A stretch of 39,073 nucleotides of DNA from Acetobacteraceae bacterium (GTDB lineage Bacteria; Pseudomonadota; Alphaproteobacteria; Acetobacterales; Acetobacteraceae): NCBI GenBank assembly GCA_031291795.1, contig JARLIJ010000387.1:1-39073 (forward strand), in the 5' to 3' direction. The position numbers and the translations under genes are program-made. This document shows positions 24,920 to 33,658 of this stretch, in pieces. Within the stretch, counting starts at the first letter, position 1. Every line of letters begins with the position of its first letter. A model generated the notes under the pieces. It was not told the origin of the DNA. It ran no database searches and saw nothing but the letters and a program-made list of their open reading frames with translations.

Positions 24920-26221
24920 TTAAAACGCCAGCAGGTTGTCCCGCAGCTTGACGTGCTCGTAGTGCTTGCGCACGACGCCGCGTTTCTGCAGCGCCGGCAC
25001 GAGCCCGTCGGCGATCTCGGAAATGTAGCGGCGGGTGAACTCCGGATCGGTCACCAGGAAGCCGTCCCCGCCGACCTCCGCCATGATGTCCGCCATCTGG
25101 GCCGCCACTTCATCCGGCGTGCCGACCAGGTCGGCGCCCTGAACCGAGCGGCCGGCGCGGATGATCTCGCGGGGAGTACGGCCGGAATATTGGGCGGCGG
25201 TCGTCTGGTGGCCGTTCGATGTCAGGACCGGCAGTTTCTCGTCCAGGTCGTATTTCGAGAAATCAATGCCGGTCAGGCGGGACATATGCGCCAGGTAGAA
25301 GTCCACATGCGTTTCGGCTTCGTGCACCCGCGCCTGTTGCCGCGCGATGGCCGTGTCGTGGAATTCGTCCACGATCGGCGCGACCAGGAACAGGATCTTG
25401 ATGTGGTCGGGGTTGCGGCCGAACCCCGCGGCCTGCGCGCGAATATCGTCGCGGAATGCCTTCATCGCCGGCACGCTGTTCGCCGAGGAGATGATGGTTT
25501 CCGCCCAGCGTGCCGCGAAGGTGCGGCCGCGGGCAGACCCGCCGGCCTGGCAGATCACCGGATGGCCCTGCGGCGAGCGCGGCGCCGACAGCGGGCCGCG
25601 TGACCGGAAATATTTCCCTTCGTGGTGGACCGGATGGACCTTGGCGGGATCGGCAAAGATCTCCTGCTCCCGGTCGATCACCATTGCGTCGGCGTCCCAG
25701 GAATCCCACAGCTTCTGCACCAGCTCGACATATTCGTCCGCCATGTCGTAGCGCTCGTCGTGCGGGAACTGGCGCTCGTGGCCGAAATTCTGCGCCCCGC
25801 CATCGTTGCTGCCCGTCACCAGGTTCCAGCCGGAGCGCCCGTCGCTGACGTGATCCAGCGTGTTCGTCAGGCGCGCCAGCATGAACGGATTGTACTCAGT
25901 GGTGGACAGGGTTGTGATGATGCCGATGCGTGACGTCGCCTGCATCATGAACGGCGCGAGGACGGAGGGATCGAGCTTGGGTGAATCAACAGCGTAACGC
26001 AGATAGGTCTCGTGCGAGTTCTTGTAAGTGTAGGGGACGTTGCAGGAGTCTTCGATCATGACGTAATCGAAGGCGGCACGCTCCAGTTCTTTCGCCAGAT
26101 GCACCAGCAGGTCGGGCTTGACCCAGTTCTGCGGGTCCGGCCCGCCCCAGGACTGACGCCATCCTTTCGGGCCGTAGCCTTTGGAGATGAACCAGGCGAG
26201 ATGAAAGGGTCGTTTCGTCAT
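24920..26221 (-). CDS. NtaA/SnaA/DszA-family FMN-dependent monooxygenase
   Basis: A 433-residue luciferase-like flavin monooxygenase. The start KRPFHLAWFISKGYGPKGWRQSW, AARTSRIGIITTLSTTEYNPFMLAR-type core, SGWNLVTGSND and VICQAGGSARGRTFAARWAE follow the family of nitrilotriacetate, dibenzothiophene-sulfone and pristinamycin monooxygenases. These use FMNH2 from a separate reductase. No such reductase is adjacent. The ATG at 26221 has GGAG 5 nt upstream. The substrate is unknown. Confidence 0.9.
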   Translation of the reverse strand: MTKRPFHLAWFISKGYGPKGWRQSWGGPDPQNWVKPDLLVHLAKELERAAFDYVMIEDSCNVPYTYKNSHETYLRYAVDSPKLDPSVLAPFMMQATSRIGIITTLSTTEYNPFMLARLTNTLDHVSDGRSGWNLVTGSNDGGAQNFGHERQFPHDERYDMADEYVELVQKLWDSWDADAMVIDREQEIFADPAKVHPVHHEGKYFRSRGPLSAPRSPQGHPVICQAGGSARGRTFAARWAETIISSANSVPAMKAFRDDIRAQAAGFGRNPDHIKILFLVAPIVDEFHDTAIARQQARVHEAETHVDFYLAHMSRLTGIDFSKYDLDEKLPVLTSNGHQTTAAQYSGRTPREIIRAGRSVQGADLVGTPDEVAAQMADIMAEVGGDGFLVTDPEFTRRYISEIADGLVPALQKRGVVRKHYEHVKLRDNLLAF

Positions 26222-26321
26222 CTGCACTCCACTTCGTCGTCTGCCGGGCGTTCCGGAGAAGCGGAACCCGGATCGGAATGGAGTGCGCGGCACGCAAGAA
26301 AGGTGCCATGATGTGGGTCTT

Positions 26322-26657
26322 ATGGGCATGCAGCACGCCGGTCCGATGACCTACGCCGAATTCTGGCTGGTTTACCTGCGGGCTCACCGGCGCCCCGCCA
26401 CCCGCATGCTGCATTTCGCCGGCACCTTACTCGCGCTGGCCTGCCTGGTGGCCGGCGCTGCGGTCGACTGGCGGATCCTGCCGGCGGCGCCGGTGGTCGG
26501 CTACGGCTTCGCCTAGACCGCGCATGCCGCGCTGGAGGGTAACCGCCCGCAGACCTTCGGCCATCCGGTCTGGTCGCTGGCGAGCGATGTCCGCATGCTG
26601 GTCCTGGCCCTCACCGGGCGCCTGCGCGTCCATCTGGACCGCGCCGGCGTGGTGTGA
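26322..26657 (+). pseudogene. Mpo1-like/DUF962 protein, interrupted by a TAG stop
   Basis: The frame reads MTYAEFWLVYLRAHRRPATRMLHFAGT, a membrane helix and VVGYGFA, then TAG (26514-26516). Without a shift it continues [21 protein letters not shown] and [16 protein letters not shown] to TGA at 26657. The family normally has Trp after GFA (GFAW), so one G-to-A change of TGG explains the stop. All conserved His-containing motifs ([23 protein letters not shown]) survive on both sides. Mpo1 homologues are small membrane dioxygenases acting on 2-hydroxy fatty acids in yeast. This is a recent pseudogene, a sequencing error or a readthrough case. The start could also be 26346. Confidence 0.8.
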
Positions 26658-26786
26658 CCGAAAATGCCCGGACCAGTGCCGACCGGATCGGCCTTGCCTC
26701 CCGGACGGCCGGTCCGCCTCCCGCCCCCCGGCTTGCCCTGAGCCGCCGTCCCGCTAGCATCTGCGCCCGACCGATCAGGGAGAGTG

Positions 26787-27731
26787 ATGATCATGTGGGA
26801 ACCCAGCCAGCGCTATCCGGACCCGTCCGTCCAGGTCATCGACCCGGCCTTCAACCAGTATCGCCTGCCATTGGCCTCGGTGGAGAAGCTCGCCGATGGC
26901 TGCCGCTGGTCGGAGGGCCCGGTGTATTTCGGCGACGGCCGCTACGTGCTCTGGAGCGACATCCCCAACGACCGCATCCTGAAATGGGAAGAGGAGACCG
27001 GCGCCGTCAGCGTGTTCCGCAAGACCTCCTGGAACGCCAACGGCAACACCCGCGACCGCCAGGGCCGCCTGGTCACCTGCGAGCATCGCGGCCGGCGGGT
27101 CACCCGGACGGAATATGACGGCACGATCACTGTGCTGATGGACAGCCACCAGGGCCGCCGGCTGAACTCGCCCAACGATCTGGTGGTGAAGTCCGACGGC
27201 TCGATCTGGTTCACCGACCCGGCGTTCGGCATCAGCGGCTATTATGAGGGCGAGAAGGCGCCGTCGGAGCTGCCGGCCGCGGTGTGGCGCATCGACGGCC
27301 AGACCGGCGAGGCCACGATGGTCGCCGACGATATCGAGGGCCCGAACGGCCTGGCGTTCTCGCCGGACGAGAAGATCCTCTACGTCGTTGCTTCGCGCGC
27401 CCAGCCGAACCGGCTGATCCGCGCGTTCGACGTGCTGGACAGCGGGCGGCTGGCCAACAACCGCGTGGTGATCGACGCCGAGACCGGGACGCCGGACGGA
27501 TTCCGCGTCGATATCGACGGCAATCTGTGGTGCGGCTGGGGGATGGGCGATTCGGAGCTGGACGGGGTGCGCGTGTTCAACGCGGCGGGTGTGCCGATCG
27601 GGCACATCCAGTTGCCGGAGCGCTGCGCCAATCTCTGCTTTGGCGGACGGTGGCGGAATCGGCTGTTCATGGCCGCCAGCCACGGGCTGTACGCACTGTA
27701 TGTGAACACCCAAGGAGCGCCGGGCGGCTGA
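26787..27731 (+). CDS. SMP-30/gluconolactonase-family lactonase
   Basis: About 314 residues forming a six-bladed beta-propeller. Metal-site motifs are visible: Glu in CRWSEGPVYFG, Asn in LNSPNDLVVKSDGSIWFTDP, Asn in EGPNGLAFSPDEKILYV, and Asp in TPDGFRVDIDGNLWCG. Family members open sugar or other lactones. No signal peptide is seen. GGGAGA precedes closely spaced starts at 26784, 26787 and 26793; 26793 is equally possible. It converges with the SDR gene. The 129 bp upstream holds nothing recognised. Confidence 0.9.
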   Translation: MIMWEPSQRYPDPSVQVIDPAFNQYRLPLASVEKLADGCRWSEGPVYFGDGRYVLWSDIPNDRILKWEEETGAVSVFRKTSWNANGNTRDRQGRLVTCEHRGRRVTRTEYDGTITVLMDSHQGRRLNSPNDLVVKSDGSIWFTDPAFGISGYYEGEKAPSELPAAVWRIDGQTGEATMVADDIEGPNGLAFSPDEKILYVVASRAQPNRLIRAFDVLDSGRLANNRVVIDAETGTPDGFRVDIDGNLWCGWGMGDSELDGVRVFNAAGVPIGHIQLPERCANLCFGGRWRNRLFMAASHGLYALYVNTQGAPGG

Positions 27732-27782
27732 ACCGGAGCTGAAGGCGGGGGCAGCGGGCGGCCGCTGCCCCTCGCGCCGGCA

Positions 27783-28556
27783 TCAATGGCCGATATAGTC
27801 CATCCGGCCGCCGTCCACAGCCAGCACCTGTGCAGTGATCCAGCCTGAATCGGGGGAGGCAAAAAACGCGACCGCGTTGGCGACGTCCTCCGGATCGCCG
27901 ACCCGCCCCATCATCGCCTGCTCGGCGACCTGGCGGATGCGCGCCTGCCACTCCTCCTCGCTTTGGCCGCGCTGCACCATGTCGGTGCGGATGAAGCCGG
28001 GGGCGACCGCGTTCACCGTAATTCCGTGCGGCCCCAGTTCCAGCGCCGAGCGCAAGGTCAGCACGGCCAGTTCGGCTTTGGTGATGGCGTAAAACGCATT
28101 GCCGGGCATGGCGGTGCCGATCGCCGCGATTGACGTCACGTTGACGATCCGGCCGAACCGCTGCCGCCGCATGCCGCCCATCACGGCGCGGATGGTGTGG
28201 ATCGCGCCGTCGACGTTCACCTGGCGCATGCGGGCCAGCTTCTCGGCGTCGTAGGTCTCGAGCGTCGCCGGGTGGGAGACGCCGGCATTGTTCACCAGGA
28301 TCGAGACCGATCCGAACTCCGAGGCGATGCGGTCGACCATCCCCTCCACCGCCGCGTCATCGGAGACATCCGCCGGTTCGGCGATTGCGCGCCCGCCATG
28401 GGCGCGGATATCCGCCACCAGCGATTCAGCGGCATCCGCGCGAGTTGCGTAGTTGACGCATACCGCGGCTCCTTCGCGGGCCAGCCTCCTGGCGATCGCA
28501 CGGCCGATGCCTCGCCCGCCTCCCGTCACCAACGCAACCTGTTCACGCCAACCCAT
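27783..28556 (-). CDS. SDR-family oxidoreductase (FabG-like)
   Basis: A 257-residue classical short-chain dehydrogenase. It shows TGGGRGIG (11-18) for cofactor binding, NNAG (89-92), catalytic S142, and YAITK (Y156, K160). The residues after the second beta strand (NYATRADAAE) would suit NADP or NAD equally. GGGGGAG lies 9 nt before the ATG. It could act on a sugar, alcohol or 3-oxoacyl group; the neighbouring lactonase hints at sugar or lactone metabolism. Confidence 0.92.
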   Translation of the reverse strand: MGWREQVALVTGGGRGIGRAIARRLAREGAAVCVNYATRADAAESLVADIRAHGGRAIAEPADVSDDAAVEGMVDRIASEFGSVSILVNNAGVSHPATLETYDAEKLARMRQVNVDGAIHTIRAVMGGMRRQRFGRIVNVTSIAAIGTAMPGNAFYAITKAELAVLTLRSALELGPHGITVNAVAPGFIRTDMVQRGQSEEEWQARIRQVAEQAMMGRVGDPEDVANAVAFFASPDSGWITAQVLAVDGGRMDYIGH

Positions 28557-28700
28557 GCCTGCAAGCTCCCCCGGAAAATCAGCACTGACGATACATTAAC
28601 GCCGGTGGCCGTCTGGCATTGGTCAAATCGGGCGGACCCTCAAAGACGTCATCGTAGTGCAGGGTGACCGCATTTTCGCCTCCCGCATTCTTTGGGGAAA

Positions 28701-28904
28701 ATGTCGAAGCCAAAATGCCGGTGGCGATTTCGAACAGGGCCGGCGCTGTTCGCCGGCGGCGCGTATGTCGGCCAGCTCTGGCTGTTCTGGTTTGCTCCGC
28801 TCCTCGCTGCTGCGCTTGCCGGACTGGTGGCGCAGTGGCTCTACGAGCCGGTCCTTGTTACCAAGAACGGGGTCGTCATGGAGGCCGAAACGCGGATTGG
28901 TTGA
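28701..28904 (+). CDS. Small hypothetical membrane protein
   Basis: A 67-residue frame, MSKPKCRWRFRTGPALFAGG..., with a basic N-terminus, one or two hydrophobic segments (about 17-50) and a short polar tail. GGGGA lies unusually close to the ATG. No family is recognised. It is supported only by its membrane-protein-like composition and clean position in a gap. It converges with the small gene at 28915-29097. Confidence 0.4.
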   Translation: MSKPKCRWRFRTGPALFAGGAYVGQLWLFWFAPLLAAALAGLVAQWLYEPVLVTKNGVVMEAETRIG

Positions 28905-28914
28905 GCGGTAGCGC

Positions 28915-29097
28915 TCAACCCAGGCTGCCGGGGTCGTCGCGCCAGACGCTGGGTGGCAGCCGCAGATGGATCTCAGGCGGGCAGGCGGTGTGCGAAGCCG
29001 CCGGCCAGGTTAGATCGGTCAGGCGCTGATGGCGCGCCCGGCAGGCCAGGGCGGAGGTCGCGAGATCCGCACGTTCCTGATCGAGCGTATCAGTCAT
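28915..29097 (-). CDS. Small hypothetical protein
   Basis: A 60-residue frame starting MTDTLDQERADLATSALACRA with GGGG 6 nt before the ATG. It is soluble and has no recognised motif; cysteines at 19 and 39 are noted. It is divergent from the FadB-like gene, and the FNR-like box at 29190 lies in the shared upstream gap, so it could be under the same control. Confidence is limited by size. Confidence 0.4.
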   Translation of the reverse strand: MTDTLDQERADLATSALACRARHQRLTDLTWPAASHTACPPEIHLRLPPSVWRDDPGSLG

Positions 29098-29189
29098 GCG
29101 TATCCCCTGGCTGCCCCAGCGGATCGTCGGTCGGCCGGAGCGTTCGCCAAGCCGGGGCCGGGATCGGTCCTACTCACCAGTGTCGCCGC

Positions 29190-29203
29190 TTGACGCAGGT
29201 CAA
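29190..29203 (+). promoter_or_regulatory. FNR/FixK-type box before the FadB-like gene
   Basis: TTGACGCAGGTCAA is a perfect 5-4-5 inverted repeat of the Crp/Fnr family (FNR, FixK, DNR consensus TTGAT/C-N4-A/GTCAA). Its centre is about 72 bp before the ATG at 29269. A TGn-extended -10-like TACATC at 29227-29232 lies where a promoter activated from -41.5 would have it. This suggests oxygen- or redox-controlled expression. Confidence 0.65.
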
Positions 29204-29226
29204 AGCGCGCCGCAAGCACCCACTGC

Positions 29227-29232
29227 TACATC
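29227..29232 (+). promoter_or_regulatory. Candidate -10 element paired with the FNR-like box
   Basis: TACATC preceded by TGC gives an extended -10 of moderate quality. With a start site near 29238 the FNR-like box would be centred at -41.5, the usual class II position, and the leader would be about 31 nt long. Confidence 0.4.
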
Positions 29233-29268
29233 TCTGTGAAGCTTCGCGGTCCACGATGAGAGGCCACC

Positions 29269-31344
29269 ATGCAAGCTAAACCGGTCCGGCTGGAGCGCGC
29301 CGGCGACATCGCGCTCATCCTCATCGATCATCCGCCGGTCAATGCCCTCTGTGAGGCGGTCTGTACCGGCTTGCTGGGCGCGTTGGGCGACTTCGCCGCC
29401 GATTCGTCGCTGCATGGGGCCGTCATCGCCTGCGAGGGGCGCACCTTCGTGGCGGGCGCCGACATCCGCGACTTCGACACGCCGTCGCGCGCGGAACACC
29501 CGCTGAATGTCGCGCTGCGGGCGCTGGATGCCAGCCGCAAGCCGGTGGTGGCCGCGATCCACGGCACCGCGCTGGGGGGCGGGTTCGAGCTGGCATTGGC
29601 CTGCCATGCCAGGGTGATCGCACCGGACGGACATGTCGGGCTGCCGGAGGTGCGGATCGGGGTGATCCCCGGCGGCGGCGGGACGCAACGCCTGCCGCGG
29701 CTGGTCGGGCCGATGGCCGCGCTCGATATCATCACCACTGGCCGGCACGTCGGCGCCGGCGAGGCCATGGCGCTCGGGCTGGTCGACGAGATGGCCACCG
29801 ATTTGCGCCGCGCGGCGATCGCGCGGGCGAAGCAGTTGGCCGATTCCGGCCAGACCCCGCGGGTCGCCGATCGCGGCATCCCCGCCTTCGACCGCGGCGC
29901 GTGGCAGGCGGCGGTGGCGCAGGCGAAGCGCCGTGCGCGCGGGGCGACCGCGCCGCTCTACGCCATCCAGGCGATCGAGACGGCGCTGACCGAACCGTTG
30001 CCGGAAGGGCTCGCGCGGGAGCATGCGTTGTTCCTGACGCTGCGCAACGGGCCGCAATCCAAAGCGCTGCGGCATCTGTTCCATGCCGAACGGGTCGCGG
30101 CACGCATGCCGGAGGGCACGCATGGCTGGCCGGTCCGCCGGGTCGGCGTGGTTGGCGGCGGCACCATGGGATCCGGCATCGCCATTGCCTTGGCCGATTC
30201 CGGGCTCGACGTGACGCTCGCCGAGATCGATCCCGAGGCCGCCAATGCCGCCTCCGACCGGGTCAGCGCGGTCTACGACCGCCAGTTGCGCGGCGCGCGG
30301 CTGAGCGAGGCGCTGCACCGTGAGCGCACCGGCCGCATCCGCACGGTCCACGAGCTGCATGCGCTGCGCGATGCCGACTTGGTGATCGAGGCCGTGGTCG
30401 AGGACATGGCAACCAAGAAAGCCGTCTTCCGTGCGCTGTCCGGCATCGTGCGGCGGGACGCAGTGCTGGCCAGCAACACCTCCTACCTCGACGTCAACGA
30501 GCTGGCCGATGTGGTGGACGCGCCCGAACGCGTGGTCGGTATGCACTTCTTCAGCCCCGCCCATGTCATGCGGTTGCTGGAGATCGTGAAGACAAGGCGC
30601 ACCTGGCCGGAGGTGCTGGCAACTGCGCAGACGCTGGGCCGCCGGCTGGGCAAGGTCGGCGTGGTTGCGGGGGTGTGCGATGGCTTCATCGGCAACCGCA
30701 TCCTGGCGAAATGGCGGGCCCAGGCGGAATACGCCCTGGAGGACGGCGCGACCGTGGCCGAGGTCGATGCCGCGCTGGAAGCCTACGGCATGGCGATGGG
30801 CATCTTCGCGGTATTCGACCTCGCGGGCCTGGACGTCGACTGGGCCATGCGCAAGCGCCGTGCGGCGCACCAGGACAAACGGGAGCGCGTGGTGCCGGTG
30901 TTCGACCAGATCTGCCAGCTGGGGCGGTTCGGCCAGAAGACCGGCCGCGGCTTCTACCTGTACCAGGATGGCAATCGCGTCGTCGATCCGGAGGTGACGG
31001 CGTTGGTCGAGGCCGCCTCGGCCGCCCGCGGCATCGTCCGCGCGCCCGTCCCACCCGAGGCGATCCAGCAGCGTGTGCATGCGGCGATGGTCAATGAGGC
31101 CGCCCAGGTGCTCGCCGACGGGATTGCCGCGCGGCCGTCGGACATCGACCTGGTGCTGGTGCACGGCTACGGCTACCCCGCCTGGCGCGGCGGTCCGCTG
31201 CATGAGGCGGACACGATCGGCATTCCCGAGATGCTGAAGCGGGTGGAGGCGCTGCACGCGGCCTCGGGCGTCGGCTGGGAACCGGCCGCCCTGTTGCGCG
31301 AGATGGCGACGATGGGCAAGAGTTTCGCCGATCTCAACCGATGA
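29269..31344 (+). CDS. Bifunctional enoyl-CoA hydratase/3-hydroxyacyl-CoA dehydrogenase (FadB/FadJ-like)
   Basis: A 691-residue fused beta-oxidation enzyme. The hydratase half shows AGADI (62-66), the oxyanion region IHGTALGGGFELALACHARV and PEVRIGVIPGGGGTQRLPR. The dehydrogenase half has the NAD-binding GGGTMGSG (286-293), SNTSYLDVN and catalytic H416 in GMHFFSPAHVM, then paired C-terminal helical domains. It hydrates enoyl-CoA and oxidises the 3-hydroxyacyl-CoA. No thiolase is next to it. An FNR-type box precedes it, and a carbonic anhydrase gene follows after 7 bp, so the two are probably cotranscribed. Confidence 0.93.
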   Translation: MQAKPVRLERAGDIALILIDHPPVNALCEAVCTGLLGALGDFAADSSLHGAVIACEGRTFVAGADIRDFDTPSRAEHPLNVALRALDASRKPVVAAIHGTALGGGFELALACHARVIAPDGHVGLPEVRIGVIPGGGGTQRLPRLVGPMAALDIITTGRHVGAGEAMALGLVDEMATDLRRAAIARAKQLADSGQTPRVADRGIPAFDRGAWQAAVAQAKRRARGATAPLYAIQAIETALTEPLPEGLAREHALFLTLRNGPQSKALRHLFHAERVAARMPEGTHGWPVRRVGVVGGGTMGSGIAIALADSGLDVTLAEIDPEAANAASDRVSAVYDRQLRGARLSEALHRERTGRIRTVHELHALRDADLVIEAVVEDMATKKAVFRALSGIVRRDAVLASNTSYLDVNELADVVDAPERVVGMHFFSPAHVMRLLEIVKTRRTWPEVLATAQTLGRRLGKVGVVAGVCDGFIGNRILAKWRAQAEYALEDGATVAEVDAALEAYGMAMGIFAVFDLAGLDVDWAMRKRRAAHQDKRERVVPVFDQICQLGRFGQKTGRGFYLYQDGNRVVDPEVTALVEAASAARGIVRAPVPPEAIQQRVHAAMVNEAAQVLADGIAARPSDIDLVLVHGYGYPAWRGGPLHEADTIGIPEMLKRVEALHAASGVGWEPAALLREMATMGKSFADLNR

Positions 31345-31351
31345 GGTGACC

Positions 31352-31969
31352 ATGGACCGGTTGCTGGCGGGCTACCGGCGCTTTCGCGATGAGCAATGGC
31401 CGGAGCGGCGGCGCCTGTTCGAGGTGCTGGCGGACCGGGGGCAATCGCCGCAGGCCATGGTGGTGGCCTGTGCCGACAGCCGGGTCGATCCCGGTATGAT
31501 CTTCGACACCGGCCCCGGCGAGCTGTTCGTGGTGCGCAACGTGGCCGGCCTGGTGCCGCCCTATGCGCCTGATACCGCCTATCACGGCACCAGCGCCGGG
31601 CTGGAGTTCGCGGTACGCGTGCTGCAGGTGCGCGACCTGATCGTGATGGGCCACGGGTTGTGCGGCGGCGTTAGCGGCCTGCTGCACGGCGTGCCGCCCG
31701 AGGCCTCGGATTTCGTTGGCCCCTGGATCGAGATCGCAGCCCCGGCGCGCGCGGTCGCCCTGGCCTGCGACTGCGAGGACGACCAGCAGCTTTGCGCGGA
31801 GCACGAGGTCATCAAGCTTTCACTCCGCAATCTGCGCAGCTTCCCCTGGATCGCCGAACGCGAGGCCGCCGGGAAGCTGAGGTTGCATGGCGCGCATTTC
31901 GACGTACGCTTCGGCCAGTTGAGCCTGCTGGACAAGGAAGGCACGTTCGAAACGGTCGCCGAGGACTAG
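31352..31969 (+). CDS. Beta-class carbonic anhydrase
   Basis: A 205-residue beta-carbonic anhydrase interconverting CO2 and bicarbonate in the cytoplasm. Zinc ligands are C40, H101 and C104, with the D42-R44 pair in VACADSRVDP and the MGHGLCGG loop. GAGG lies 5 nt before the ATG at 31352. It follows the FadB-like gene after 7 bp and may supply bicarbonate for a carboxylation step, but no carboxylase is in view. Confidence 0.93.
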   Translation: MDRLLAGYRRFRDEQWPERRRLFEVLADRGQSPQAMVVACADSRVDPGMIFDTGPGELFVVRNVAGLVPPYAPDTAYHGTSAGLEFAVRVLQVRDLIVMGHGLCGGVSGLLHGVPPEASDFVGPWIEIAAPARAVALACDCEDDQQLCAEHEVIKLSLRNLRSFPWIAEREAAGKLRLHGAHFDVRFGQLSLLDKEGTFETVAED

Positions 31970-32047
31970 CCAAACTGCCGAGCCGGCGCCGGAATGAGAG
32001 CGGAAAACCCACGACCACAACGGATAACACACAACAGGGAGGCCGCC

Positions 32048-33022
32048 ATGAAGGTCGGCATGTTCATCAATACCCAGTTTCCCGAGGGCGACTCAGTCGC
32101 CGCGCGGGTGCCGGAACTCGTCGAGCAGGTGCGCGTCGCCCGCCAGTCCGGGTTCAAATCACTGCTCTTCCCGCACCACTACCTGACCGCGCCGCTGCAG
32201 ATGCTGCAGATCGTGCCGATGATGGCCTACCTGCTGCGCGAGGCGCAGGGCATGACGATCGGCGGCAACATCCTGCTGCTGCCGTTGCTGAACCCCACCC
32301 ATGTGGCCGAGGAAGCCGCGACGCTGGACGTGCTGAGCGGGGGGAACTACGTCCTCGGCGTCGGCCTGGGCTACCGCGAGGGCGAGTTCGACGCGTTCGG
32401 CGTCTCGCTGAAGGAGCGGTCGGCCCGCTTCACCGAGAGCATCGCCCTGATGCGCCAGCTCTGGACGCAGGAGCGGGTGACCTTCCAGGGCAAGTTCTAT
32501 GCGGTGAAGGACCACGGCATCAGCCTGAAGCCGACGCGCCCCGGCGGGCCGCCGGTCTGGGTCGCCGGCCTGGTGGAGGCCGCGGTGAAGCGTGCCGCCC
32601 GCATCGGCGATGCCTGGCTGATCGCCAACGCCACCACGCTGGGCGCCACCGAACCGCTGATGAAGCTCTACCGCGAGACCCTGGCCGGCCTGGGCAAGCA
32701 GGTGACCGAGTTCCCGATCGCGCGGGAATGCTATGTCGGCGCCAGCCACGCCACGGCAATGGACGAGTGCCGCGCCGCACTGGAATACAAGTACAACTCC
32801 TACGCCGCCTGGGGCATGGAAAGCCCGACTGCGCACATGTCGTTCGAGGAGATGGCGAAAGACCGCTTCATCATCGGCGACAAGGTCTCGGTGAAGGAAG
32901 AGATCGCCCGTTGGACCGAGACCCTCGGCGTCAACCATTTCAGCATGCGGGTGCAATGGCCCGGCCTGGAGCAGGAGAAGGTGCTGGGCTCGATCCGCCG
33001 CCTGGGCGAGATCCTCGGGTGA
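32048..33022 (+). CDS. LLM-class flavin-dependent oxidoreductase
   Basis: A 324-residue luciferase-like flavin enzyme: MKVGMFINTQFPEGDS start, SLLFPHHYLTAPLQ, ATLDVLSGGNYVLGVGLGYREGEFDAFG and GGPPVWVAGLVEAAVKRAARIGDAWL are typical. It should use reduced FMN (or F420 in some relatives). GGGAGG stands 5 nt upstream of the ATG. It has its own gap after the carbonic anhydrase. The substrate is unknown. Confidence 0.9.
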   Translation: MKVGMFINTQFPEGDSVAARVPELVEQVRVARQSGFKSLLFPHHYLTAPLQMLQIVPMMAYLLREAQGMTIGGNILLLPLLNPTHVAEEAATLDVLSGGNYVLGVGLGYREGEFDAFGVSLKERSARFTESIALMRQLWTQERVTFQGKFYAVKDHGISLKPTRPGGPPVWVAGLVEAAVKRAARIGDAWLIANATTLGATEPLMKLYRETLAGLGKQVTEFPIARECYVGASHATAMDECRAALEYKYNSYAAWGMESPTAHMSFEEMAKDRFIIGDKVSVKEEIARWTETLGVNHFSMRVQWPGLEQEKVLGSIRRLGEILG

Positions 33023-33051
33023 CTGAAGGACCTGCCGGCCCGCCCCCACTG

Positions 33052-33090
33052 CCCCCTCTCCCCTCGAGGGAGAGGGCTGGGGTGAGGGGG
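33052..33090. terminator. GC-rich hairpin between convergent genes (REP-like half element)
   Basis: CCCTCTCCC and GGGAGAGGG form a perfect 9-bp stem with a 5-nt loop, followed by CTGGGGTGAGGGGG. It resembles one arm of the element at 24250. Lying between the convergent LLM and PPOX genes, it could act as a terminator, although no U-tract follows. Confidence 0.5.
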
Positions 33091-33125
33091 CCTGCCGTGA
33101 CCCGGCACAGCCGCCCAACCATCCC

Positions 33126-33587
33126 TCAACGGGAGGAGCCGGAGCGTTCACCTCCAACCGCCAGCGCCCCCCAGGACAGCACCCGCGCGATCCGCAGGGC
33201 GATGACCGGCAGCGGCGCCAGGTCCATCGCCCGGTACTGCGGGTAGCGCGCCCGTAGCCGCTCCTGCGCCGCATCGTGCTCCGCGCCGGCAACCAGCACC
33301 TCGGCCGGTCCGCGCAGCATCACCCAGGCGAGGCGCGTCCAGTCCTCATCCCACCGGTCCACCGTCACCGCCACCTGCGGGTTTCCCGCGATATTGCGCA
33401 GCCGCTTGAGCGGCACGTCCTGGCGCTTCGGCTTCTCGTCCACCGTGATGTAGAGCGATCCTCCGTCCACCGCGTAGCACACCGGCACCAGGTGCGGCGC
33501 GCCCCCGGCATCGACCGTGGCAAGGTGCCCGACCCGGCCGGCCTCCAGGAATTGGCGTTGCGCATCGTTCAGCATGCGGGGCAGCAT
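33126..33587 (-). CDS. PPOX-class (pyridoxamine oxidase-like) flavin/F420-binding protein
   Basis: About 153 residues of the split-barrel family: FLEAGRVGHLATVDAGGAPHLVPVCYAVDGGSLYITVDEKPKR, then RLRNIAGNPQVAVTVDRW. This is the sub-group with an F420- or FMN-dependent Rv0121-like pattern. The reaction is unknown. Start choice between 33587 and 33575 is open because neither has a strong ribosome binding site. Confidence 0.82.
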   Translation of the reverse strand: MLPRMLNDAQRQFLEAGRVGHLATVDAGGAPHLVPVCYAVDGGSLYITVDEKPKRQDVPLKRLRNIAGNPQVAVTVDRWDEDWTRLAWVMLRGPAEVLVAGAEHDAAQERLRARYPQYRAMDLAPLPVIALRIARVLSWGALAVGGERSGSSR

Positions 33588-33658
33588 AGCCGCCCGAAAG
33601 CCGGTGTCGAACAAGAGCAACGACCAAGCCGGTGTCAGGACCAGGGAAGGAAACCACC

